The translations under genes were made by a program, and so were the position numbers. Positions 1 to 6,591 of a stretch of DNA of 52,096 nt are shown here, piece by piece. The DNA comes from Acinetobacter haemolyticus CIP 64.3 = MTCC 9819 (lineage in GTDB: Bacteria; Pseudomonadota; Gammaproteobacteria; Pseudomonadales; Moraxellaceae): NCBI RefSeq assembly GCF_000369065.1, contig NZ_KB849801.1, forward strand, positions 1 through 52,096, in the 5' to 3' direction. The notes under the pieces were generated by a model. It did not search any database. It was not told where the DNA came from and saw nothing but the letters and a program-made list of their open reading frames with translations. Each line of letters begins with the position of its first letter. The stretch's first letter is position 1.

Positions 1-94
1 TTTACGGAATTAGGTCGACCACTTACCCAAGTTACGCCTTAAATTTGGCTCAATTAGGGGCGCTTTGCATTTCAAATCTTTGTGCAACAAAGCC
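1..94 (+). mobile_element. 3' end of an IS5-family (IS903-group-like) insertion sequence, partial
   Basis: The first 42 bases read FTELGRPLTQVTP and a TAA stop, which resembles the C-terminus of IS5/IS903-type transposases. The end of the element is the inverted repeat TTTGTGCAACAAAGCC, at 79-94; its reverse complement GGCTTTGTTGCACAAA is a familiar IS903-group terminus. The rest of the element lies outside the window, so its length and 9-bp target duplication cannot be checked. It abuts a fragment of the PIN-like gene directly and so removed that gene's 5' part or split it. The family assignment rests on the terminus and 13 residues only. Confidence 0.7.
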
Positions 95-193
95 CATATG
101 AAGCTAAATTGGCATTTGTAATACCATATTTGAATTTTCTGTATTTGAATTATATTGAATATTGTTATCAAGGTTCGCCAATTGAAAAATTTA
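95..193 (+). pseudogene. Middle fragment of an interrupted PIN-like protein gene
   Basis: After the IS terminus, bases 97-192 translate as YEAKLAFVIPYLNFLY... through ...GSPIEKF without a stop. The same frame resumes after the transposon at 11258 as KAYVDLLEEKIDLL. The fragment is bounded on the left by the IS5-type end and on the right by the 11-kb transposon. Its last 8 bases (186-193) are one copy of the transposon's target duplication. There is no start codon, because the 5' part lies beyond the IS or is lost. Confidence 0.75.
186..193. repeat. Left 8-bp target-site duplication of the ISL3-type transposon
   Basis: AAAATTTA lies immediately outside the left inverted repeat, and an identical copy lies at 11250-11257 immediately outside the right one. 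Eight base pairs is the duplication length known for ISL3-family elements. Confidence 0.9.
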
Positions 194-209
194 GGCTATT
201 TGCATTATA
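194..209 (+). repeat. Left terminal inverted repeat of the transposon
   Basis: GGCTATTTGCATTATA is identical to the reverse complement of 11234-11249. Beyond 16 bp the match continues imperfectly (AAGGTGGG on the left, TGGTTGAA on the right). Confidence 0.92.
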
Positions 210-261
210 AGGTGGGATTTATATAAATCTCACCTTAATTTTTAAACTCAACAATTTTAAA

Positions 262-282
262 TATTGCAATCTAGGGTTGATT
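262..282 (+). repeat. Subterminal repeat, TTGCA...AGGGTTG type
   Basis: TATTGCAATCTAGGGTTGATT resembles the inner part of the terminal repeat and the copies at 307-330, 3074-3090 and 3123-3139, around a shared core TTGCAWTNYARGGTTG. It lies in the non-coding left end, downstream of the NTPase gene. A transposase-binding site is a reasonable inference. Confidence 0.5.
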
Positions 283-306
283 CTACTAAAACATGTTTAA
301 CTCTAT

Positions 307-330
307 AATTTGCATTACAGGGTTGGGATT
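307..330 (+). repeat. Subterminal repeat, TTTGCATTACAGGGTTG type
   Basis: The core TTTGCATTACAGGGTTG matches the terminal repeat core TTTGCATTATAAGGTGG at most positions. With 194-220 and 262-282 it forms three direct copies in the first 140 bp of the transposon. The stretch 210-364 holds no gene. Confidence 0.55.
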
Positions 331-364
331 AATCATTTACTATCTAGACTATACTCATTCACAT

Positions 365-2527
365 TTAATTTAACAGAGGTACTAGTGTCTGTGAGTTAGA
401 TTTAATCTGTGCTGAAACTGCAATTCCAAGTTGAGTTTGTATCCATTGCTTTTCTTGATAGTCCAAGTTATGCAAATACGCATGATTAGCAACGATGCTA
501 CCTAATAAGGACATAACTAGTATGTTATTCGAATGTTCACGTTTAATTTTTTTGATTAGATTTTTTGGTAGTTTTGAATTAATCAATAGTTGTGAATGCA
601 AATTAATAAGCTTATAAGCAGCGGTAGCTTGTTCTACTTCACTTATTTGATTACTGATACTGATCAATTTAGTATGTGCTGTTGATTGGGATACTAACTG
701 AATCATATAAAAACAAATTGCGTAAATAAAGTTGTGTATTAAATTCTTTGCTATCTCTTTAGCTTCTGACTCTGAACAATCTTTATTGCTATCTAAAATA
801 ACATTAAGTAATAGCTCTTCTAAATCTTTTTCATTATCGTTGAATACACTCAAATAAAAATTTAATACTTTTAATCCAATATTATAAGTTGAACTAAGAA
901 TTTCTTGTAACTCTCCAATAGGAATTGATGAATGTCTATTTTTAGCAATTTGTCCCAAAACATCAATACTTCTCAATGCTGATGTAGCTTGTTGTAATAA
1001 ATTAAATTCGTTTGAGTTATCTAAAACCTTTCCATTTATATCATTAACATCTAAGGCGTAATTAACAGGAGTAAATTCACCAAATTCGTCTTCAAGCTGA
1101 TCTTGCTTTTCTAATAACTCTATGCGTTGTTCTTCAGCAGTTTTTGTATCATCTAATGAAATTTTCATTAACCGATCACCAAGTATCTGTTTATAATCCT
1201 GAATTGCATCTAAGGACATATCAAATGTTTTTATATGATCCAGTAGGCAAATTGCGTGAGTTAAAATTTCATCTAATAAATCTGTTCCACGTAAATGATG
1301 GACTAAAAAAATAAGGATGTTAGCATTATGCTCATTATGTATATTTTCACAAAGATATGTGATGTCACTCTTTAAGAGTTTTGAATTATCAGATAGATGC
1401 TTAGCACATGAAAAATAATATAAATACTTTTGAGAAAACTTTAATGAATCATTATCAGGAGAAGATAAAATTCCTGAATTTAGTAGAATATCTTTTACAT
1501 TGTTTGGAGGAACAAATTGCTGGCTATAATCAAAAACAACTATATCAAATTCTTCCTCAGAAATATTTTCAATCTTTAATTTATAAAAATAATATGCTAG
1601 ATATGATAAAAAGTTTAATATGCCATCTAAGTCATTTATAGCTACCTTTGCTTTACTCAGCATTCCTGTGATTAATACGTGATAGCATTGTCCATATGAA
1701 GTAAGAGAGTAATTCCCATTCGTATAAGATAAATTCTCTAGTGTTTGCATAATACTAATGATATAAATTGGGCGAGAATCCATAATATTTTTCTTCATTA
1801 TGGAATCAAAGTTACGTGAAAATAAATCAATACGATTATATACTTCATCAGATATTATATTTTGGTCATTATTAGATTCTAATAGCACCCATTTTTTAAT
1901 CAATTCATGGCGTTTTTTATACCCAAAAGGTAGAATTTCAGCCTCCCTAAACCCATGCTTTATATATTTATTTTGACTTTGAATAAACTGTTTTTTATCA
2001 ATAAATATAATCACTTGAGAAAATTCATCTGCTAATTTTTTTAGTAAATTATCAAGGTGCTGTGGTTTTAACTTTTGTTTTTCAAAATCATCAATAAAAA
2101 CGGTAATTTCTTTATATGACGGTAGCTCGCTAACTTCGAATTTATCTTTATATGATTGAATTATACTTCCAATATCAGTTGACTTTATATCCAAACCATT
2201 GAAAATTATTACCTTTTTTCCATTATTTAGGTAATCTTGAGCTAGTTTTTTTAGTAGAGATGTTTTACCAATTTCTTCCGTACCTAAAAAGTATATAAAC
2301 TTATGTGATTCTAGAACCTCTTGAGGTGTCCATGTTTGTTTTTGTATTGTTGAAACATCATTTATTACTCGGATATCAGGATAAATAAAGATTTCATTAA
2401 GGCTAAGGAAATCTTTATTAGCATGTTTTATTTGGATACCTAAGTTGTTTAAGTAATCACTTAATTTAGTAGATTCTATGAATTGCCCATCGATTACATT
2501 TTGTATCTTAGGCGTTAGTTTTTTTTT
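365..2527 (-). CDS. STAND-like P-loop NTPase, probably the C-terminal part of a TIR-NTPase fusion
   Basis: The open frame runs from an in-frame TGA (2528-2530) down to 365, about 720 codons. It contains a Walker A motif GTEEIGKTS (2284-2258) and, about 60 residues on, a Walker B-like strand ITVFIDDF. The long helical remainder matches no family I can name. The first ATG, GTG or TTG codon in frame is the TTG at 2194, which lies after the P-loop, so independent translation would yield a protein without its nucleotide-binding loop. The TIR gene ends in the overlapping A-tract at 2519-2528; one extra A would join the two into a protein of about 880 residues. TIR followed by a STAND NTPase is a known layout of bacterial anti-phage and NLR-like proteins, where the NTPase senses and oligomerises and TIR acts as effector. 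Alternatives are a recent frameshift that killed the gene, or a sequencing error in the homopolymer. Confidence 0.75.
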   Translation of the reverse strand, partial: KKKLTPKIQNVIDGQFIESTKLSDYLNNLGIQIKHANKDFLSLNEIFIYPDIRVINDVSTIQKQTWTPQEVLESHKFIYFLGTEEIGKTSLLKKLAQDYLNNGKKVIIFNGLDIKSTDIGSIIQSYKDKFEVSELPSYKEITVFIDDFEKQKLKPQHLDNLLKKLADEFSQVIIFIDKKQFIQSQNKYIKHGFREAEILPFGYKKRHELIKKWVLLESNNDQNIISDEVYNRIDLFSRNFDSIMKKNIMDSRPIYIISIMQTLENLSYTNGNYSLTSYGQCYHVLITGMLSKAKVAINDLDGILNFLSYLAYYFYKLKIENISEEEFDIVVFDYSQQFVPPNNVKDILLNSGILSSPDNDSLKFSQKYLYYFSCAKHLSDNSKLLKSDITYLCENIHNEHNANILIFLVHHLRGTDLLDEILTHAICLLDHIKTFDMSLDAIQDYKQILGDRLMKISLDDTKTAEEQRIELLEKQDQLEDEFGEFTPVNYALDVNDINGKVLDNSNEFNLLQQATSALRSIDVLGQIAKNRHSSIPIGELQEILSSTYNIGLKVLNFYLSVFNDNEKDLEELLLNVILDSNKDCSESEAKEIAKNLIHNFIYAICFYMIQLVSQSTAHTKLISISNQISEVEQATAAYKLINLHSQLLINSKLPKNLIKKIKREHSNNILVMSLLGSIVANHAYLHNLDYQEKQWIQTQLGIAVSAQIKSNSQTLVPLLN

Positions 2528-3003
2528 TCACTTATTTGTTGTTTTTTCAAATACTGAATCACATCCATCAATGCATCAGTTACATCTGATAAAGCATCAT
2601 CTTTATCAGTCCACTCTTTTAATGGCTTTCCATCTTTAGGTTGGCAAAGAACTTGTCCAAAAAAAGTATGTTTCCATACGCATTTTCGTAAAATAATAGG
2701 GAAAATATTTGCTTTCCCTATTTGTCGTTTAGCAAGAGCGTCTTTTAGTTCTTTTTCAATACAATAATTAGAGTTTAAATATTCTGGACTAACCAAACAG
2801 ATCATTAAATTCATATCATTAAGAGCATTTTCTACTTCAGAATCAATATGTTGTCCTGTTAGCAATTGCTTGTCTGACCACAATTTAACATTATCCATAC
2901 TTTTTATTGCAGGATTGATGAACATAAGAATATCGTTAAAGAATTTTTGATCTTCATCATTGGTATGACAATGGCTTATAAATATATTGATATCAGTAGT
3001 CAA
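2515..3003 (-). CDS. TIR-domain protein
   Basis: This is a 162-residue protein that is almost entirely a TIR domain. The N-terminal strand INIFISHCHTNDED matches TIR box 1. WSDKQLLTGQHIDSEVENAL forms the region of the central helices. SPEYLNSNYCIEKELKDAL carries the WCxxE-like motif, with probable catalytic glutamate at about residue 85, and FPIILRKCVW follows. TIR domains of this kind commonly cleave NAD+ once activated by a partner; that activity is family knowledge, not shown here. The C-terminal tail QQISEKKN is encoded by the A-tract and is followed by TAA. The gene is transcribed away from hsdM from a shared 140-bp intergenic region, and the NTPase frame follows without a gap. By itself it would be an effector without a sensor, which favours the fusion reading. 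Confidence 0.85.
   Translation of the reverse strand: MTTDINIFISHCHTNDEDQKFFNDILMFINPAIKSMDNVKLWSDKQLLTGQHIDSEVENALNDMNLMICLVSPEYLNSNYCIEKELKDALAKRQIGKANIFPIILRKCVWKHTFFGQVLCQPKDGKPLKEWTDKDDALSDVTDALMDVIQYLKKQQISEKKN
2519..2528 (-). other. Run of ten A residues at the TIR/NTPase junction, candidate slippage or phase-variation site
   Basis: On the minus strand the sequence is GTG, ten A, CTAACG. With ten A the TIR frame ends AAC TAA; with eleven (or eight) it continues as AAA CTA ACG into the NTPase frame. Runs of nine or more A are known sites of transcriptional slippage in bacteria and can also vary in length between cells. Homopolymers are also common places for sequencing error. Confidence 0.65.
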
Positions 3004-3144
3004 TTGCGTAGCCTATTTGGTAAATAATTTGAATTAAGAAAAACTTATTTTTAATTAATATACACATTGTAATTTTGCATTTCAAGGTTGAAAATACTGC
3101 ACAAATTGAATAACATTTGACTATTGCAAAATAAGGTTGAAAAA
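3004..3144. promoter_or_regulatory. Divergent control region of the TIR and hsdM genes, with two transposon-end-like repeats
   Basis: This 141-bp AT-rich spacer must hold the promoters for both directions. It contains two copies of the motif found at the transposon ends: TTGCATTTCAAGGTTG at 3075-3090 and TTGCAAAATAAGGTTG at 3124-3139. The second is preceded by GACTA and so resembles a whole diverged terminal repeat, and its AAGG also serves as the hsdM ribosome-binding site. Binding by the transposase or another element-encoded protein could tie cargo expression to transposition; this is inference. Confidence 0.5.
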
Positions 3145-5151
3145 ATGGCTTCTGCACCAAACAATACTGAATCAACACTGGCAAGTTTTATTTGGAGTAA
3201 TGCCAATGACCTACGTGGAGGTGGTTTTCAGCATGTAGATTTCGCCAAGGTAATTTTACCTTTTACCATTTTAAGACGTTTGGAATGTGTACTTGAGCCA
3301 ACGAAAGAAGCTGTGCTCAACACTTATGCGCAATTTAAAGATCAAGGTTTAGCTATTGATGACATTCTAACCAATGTCAGTGCGAATCCGTTCTATAACA
3401 AATCAACCTATAACCTTTCCAATTTAGGTGGTACAAAAACCAAAGCCAATCTTGAAGATTACATCGCCAATTTTTCTGAAAATGTACGTGTCATCTTTGA
3501 GCAATTTGACTTTAATACCACCATTAACAAGCTGTCTAAAGCCAATTTACTTCTACGTATTTGCAATAATTTCGCTGCCATCGACTTGCATCCGAATGTT
3601 GTACCTGACCGTACTATGAGTAATGTTTATGAACATTTAATTGCGAAATTCGGTGCAGAAGTCGGTACGGGGTCTGAGGACTTCATGACTCCGCGTGATA
3701 TTGTGCATTTGGCTGCCACACTATTACTTGAAGCTGACAATGAATTGTTTGAACAAAAGAATGGCTTAATCCGTACCATCTATGATCAAACTTGCGGTAC
3801 TTCAGGTTTTTTAACCGATATGATGAACTATGTAGAAGGTTATAAAGACCGATATAGTGTCGCTCCCGTACTTGTGCCTTATGGTCAAGAACTGATAGAA
3901 GAAACTCATGCTGTCGCATTGGGTTCAATGTTACTCAAAAAATTAGAATCTGACCCAAGTCGTGATCTTTCCAAAAATATAAAATTAGGCAGTACATTAA
4001 GCAAAGATCATTTTTTAGATCAGCGTTTTCATTACCAATGTTCCAATCCGCCTTTTGGACTATCTTGGGCAAACGATGCCAAAGCCGTACAGTTAGAGCA
4101 TAAAGAAAAGGGTTTAAGCGGTCGTTTTGGTGCGGGCTTGCCTAAAGCCAGTGATGGTTCAATGTTATTTTTACAAAACCTGATTTCTAAGCTAGAACTG
4201 CCTGAAAATGGTGGTGGGCGTGGTGCGATTGTGCTATCGGGTTCACCTCTTTTTAACGGTGGTGCAGGCTCAGGCGAGTCGGAAATTAGACGCTTTATTT
4301 TAGAAAATGATTATCTCGAAGCAATTGTGGCATTACCGACAGATATTTTCTTCCGTACAGGTATTGGTACATATATTTGGTTGATTTCAAACCGTAAACC
4401 CGATCAACGCAAAGGCAAAGTGCAACTGATTGATGCAACTGGCATGGGTTCTTCCATGCGTAAAAATGAGGGCAATAAACGCAAGTTTATTGACCAAGAT
4501 TCAATTGATACGATTAGCCGTATTTACGCTGATTTTGAAGAAAGTTCAGTCAGCAAGATTTTTGACTATACCGATTTTGGCTACCGCCGAGTGAAAGTAT
4601 TACGTCCTCTACGCATCAATCTTCAATTTGATGGTAAAAAACTGGAGTTATTTAAAGCATCAAAAGAGTTTGGCAAGTTACTGGACAGCGACCGACAAAC
4701 AATAGCCACTTATATTGAGCAGCAGTTTGGTGACAGCAAAGACTATGCTTGGTTTGACAATACATTCCTGAAAAATCTACCACTCAGCAAAGTCAGTAAG
4801 GGCTTAAAGAATGCTTTGATCGCTGCGTTTGGTGTGCAAAATCCCGATGCCGTAGCCGTAGAAATTAATGGTGAAGTGCAAATGGACAGTGAACTTACCG
4901 ATTACGAGAACATCCCACTCAATCAAGATATTGCTGCTTATATGGCAAAAGAGGTACTTCCTCATGCGCCTGATGCGGTAATTGACACCACTTATACCGA
5001 TAGAAAAGACGGTCAAGTGGGTGTGGTAGGTTATGAAATTAACTTTAACCGTTATTTCTATGTGTTTGAACAGCCACGTCACCCGAATGACATTATGGCA
5101 GAGATTAAAGAGCTGTCTGCCGAAGTCGCACAATTGCTTGGGGAGGTTTAA
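3145..5151 (+). CDS. hsdM: Type I restriction-modification system, methyltransferase subunit
   Basis: HsdM transfers a methyl group from S-adenosylmethionine to adenine at the site chosen by HsdS, and is part of both the M2S methylase and the R2M2S nuclease. The 668-residue protein has the N-terminal helical domain (STLASFIWSNANDLRGGGF), the SAM-binding motif DQTCGTSGFL around residue 217 (usually DPACGTGG; the D, CGT and GF are kept), and the catalytic NPPF motif at residue 301. The ATG at 3145 was chosen because AAGG lies 8 bp upstream and the protein then begins as usual for the family; an in-frame TTG at 3124 falls inside a repeat. hsdS begins 2 bp after its stop. hsdM, hsdS and hsdR share an orientation and probably a transcript. 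Confidence 0.94.
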   Translation: MASAPNNTESTLASFIWSNANDLRGGGFQHVDFAKVILPFTILRRLECVLEPTKEAVLNTYAQFKDQGLAIDDILTNVSANPFYNKSTYNLSNLGGTKTKANLEDYIANFSENVRVIFEQFDFNTTINKLSKANLLLRICNNFAAIDLHPNVVPDRTMSNVYEHLIAKFGAEVGTGSEDFMTPRDIVHLAATLLLEADNELFEQKNGLIRTIYDQTCGTSGFLTDMMNYVEGYKDRYSVAPVLVPYGQELIEETHAVALGSMLLKKLESDPSRDLSKNIKLGSTLSKDHFLDQRFHYQCSNPPFGLSWANDAKAVQLEHKEKGLSGRFGAGLPKASDGSMLFLQNLISKLELPENGGGRGAIVLSGSPLFNGGAGSGESEIRRFILENDYLEAIVALPTDIFFRTGIGTYIWLISNRKPDQRKGKVQLIDATGMGSSMRKNEGNKRKFIDQDSIDTISRIYADFEESSVSKIFDYTDFGYRRVKVLRPLRINLQFDGKKLELFKASKEFGKLLDSDRQTIATYIEQQFGDSKDYAWFDNTFLKNLPLSKVSKGLKNALIAAFGVQNPDAVAVEINGEVQMDSELTDYENIPLNQDIAAYMAKEVLPHAPDAVIDTTYTDRKDGQVGVVGYEINFNRYFYVFEQPRHPNDIMAEIKELSAEVAQLLGEV

Positions 5152-5153
5152 AG

Positions 5154-6482
5154 ATGCAATTTAAACAATACCCAAGTTATAAAAATAGCGGTGTGGAATG
5201 GTTAGGTGATGTACCTGAGCATTGGCAAGTCAAACCCAATAAATATGTATTTAAAATCCAAAAGCGTATTGCAGGAACATTAGGTTTTAATGTGCTTTCA
5301 ATTACGCAAAAAGGTTTAAAAATTAAAGATATTGAAAGTAATGCGGGGCAAATGGCTCAAGATTATTCCAAATACCAAATTGTAAATGTCGGTGATTTTG
5401 CAATGAATCACATGGACTTACTAACGGGATGGATTGATATTGCCAAAGTTACAGGTGTTACTAGCCCTGATTATCGGGTGTTTGAAGTTAGAAATGAAAA
5501 AGTTAGTAAAGAATATTTTTTGCATTTATTCCAATTAGGTTATAGAGATAAAATTCTTTTTGCTTTTGGTCAAGGTGCTGCTCAGATGGGCAGATGGCGT
5601 TTGCAAAGTGAAGCTTTTAATACTTTAAAAATGCCATCCCCTAGCATTGAGGAGCAACAAAAAATCGTTTCATTCCTCGATACTGAAACAGCCCGAATTG
5701 ACAACCTGATTGCCAAGCAAGAAAAGTTAATTGAGCTTTTGGAAGAACAGCGTAAGTCGATTATTTCTCATGCTGTGACTAAAGGTTTAAATCCCGATGC
5801 ACCGATGAAAGACAGTGGTGTGGAATGGTTGGGGGATGTGCCTGAGCATTGGACGGTGTTAAAGAACAGACACATATTCAACTTTAGTAAAGGCCTAAGT
5901 ATCACGAAAGAAAACTTACAGGAATCAGGAATTCCGTGTGTTAGTTATGGTGAGGTGCATTCAAAATTTGGATTTGAATTTTACCCTGAAATTAATGACA
6001 TGAAATTTGTGTCAGAAGAATATTTAGAAACCTCAAAAAACTGCCTTTTGAATAGTGGTGATTTTATCTTTGCTGATACATCAGAAGATTTTGAAGGTTC
6101 AGGTAATTTCTCATATTTAAATAGTAATTCCCAAGTTTTCGCAGGGTATCATACTGTTATTGCTCGTTTAAAATCGAAACAAAAACCGAGATTCTTTGCA
6201 TACATATTTGATTCAAATGCACATCGCAAACAAATTCAAACACAAGTTAAAGGTATTAAAGTTTTTAGTATTACCCAAGGTATATTAAAAGACATATATT
6301 CTTGGCTGCCGCCAGTTCATGAACAAGATTTAATTGTTGAGTATTTAGATAATGAATGTAAAAAAATATCATTATTAAAAGCCAAGCAAATAGAACTAAT
6401 CGAAAAACTGAAAGAATATCGTGCTTCGATTATCTCCCATGCGGTTACAGGAAAAATTGACGTAAGGGAGTTTGACGCATGA
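5154..6482 (+). CDS. hsdS: Type I restriction-modification system, specificity subunit
   Basis: HsdS determines the bipartite DNA target through two target recognition domains. The 442-residue protein shows the expected two-fold layout. Each half begins with SGVEWLGDVPEHW (about residues 12 and 221) and ends in a helical spacer, FLDTETARIDNLIAKQEKL in the first half and YLDNECKKISLLKAKQIEL in the second. ISHAVT occurs at the end of both halves. The repeated DNA (about 40 bp at 5186-5225 and 5813-5853) could support recombination between half-subunits. The two recognition domains differ from each other, so the target should be asymmetric. The target itself cannot be predicted from the sequence alone. 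Confidence 0.93.
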   Translation: MQFKQYPSYKNSGVEWLGDVPEHWQVKPNKYVFKIQKRIAGTLGFNVLSITQKGLKIKDIESNAGQMAQDYSKYQIVNVGDFAMNHMDLLTGWIDIAKVTGVTSPDYRVFEVRNEKVSKEYFLHLFQLGYRDKILFAFGQGAAQMGRWRLQSEAFNTLKMPSPSIEEQQKIVSFLDTETARIDNLIAKQEKLIELLEEQRKSIISHAVTKGLNPDAPMKDSGVEWLGDVPEHWTVLKNRHIFNFSKGLSITKENLQESGIPCVSYGEVHSKFGFEFYPEINDMKFVSEEYLETSKNCLLNSGDFIFADTSEDFEGSGNFSYLNSNSQVFAGYHTVIARLKSKQKPRFFAYIFDSNAHRKQIQTQVKGIKVFSITQGILKDIYSWLPPVHEQDLIVEYLDNECKKISLLKAKQIELIEKLKEYRASIISHAVTGKIDVREFDA

Positions 6483-6575
6483 TTTCTTTAGCAAACACTA
6501 TCTAAAGCCAATATGGGAATGCCTGAGTTATGGCATCAAGCCCCGTTTTGGCAACACGCATTACAACAGAATTAA
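6479..6575 (+). pseudogene. Decayed small gene between hsdS and hsdR
   Basis: An ATG overlaps the hsdS stop (ATGA) and opens MISLANTI before a stop. From about 6510 another frame reads ANMGMPELWHQAPFWQHALQQN to a TAA at 6573-6575. This looks like the two ends of a once translationally coupled gene, with the middle deleted and the frame lost. Many type I loci have an accessory gene at this position. I do not recognise the family, and both fragments are too short to be sure they were ever one gene. Confidence 0.4.
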
Positions 6576-6591
6576 AAATTAGGGGAATCGC

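Noticed and set aside
194..330. CRISPR-like array from the repeated TTTGCATT...GGTTG motif
   Set aside because: Copies are degenerate, unevenly spaced and also found in the hsdM promoter and at the inverted right end; no cas genes are present.
365..2194. Start of the NTPase at the TTG at 2194
   Set aside because: This would exclude the Walker A motif at 2284-2258, which is in the same open frame; the real coding region must extend upstream to the A-tract.
3124..3144. hsdM starting at TTG 3124
   Set aside because: The codon lies inside a transposon-type repeat and has no ribosome-binding site; ATG 3145 with AAGG is better and gives the normal N-terminus.
4804..5133. Minus-strand frame opposite hsdM
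   Set aside because: It is the reverse-strand shadow of a strongly coding gene, with no family features and no ribosome-binding site.
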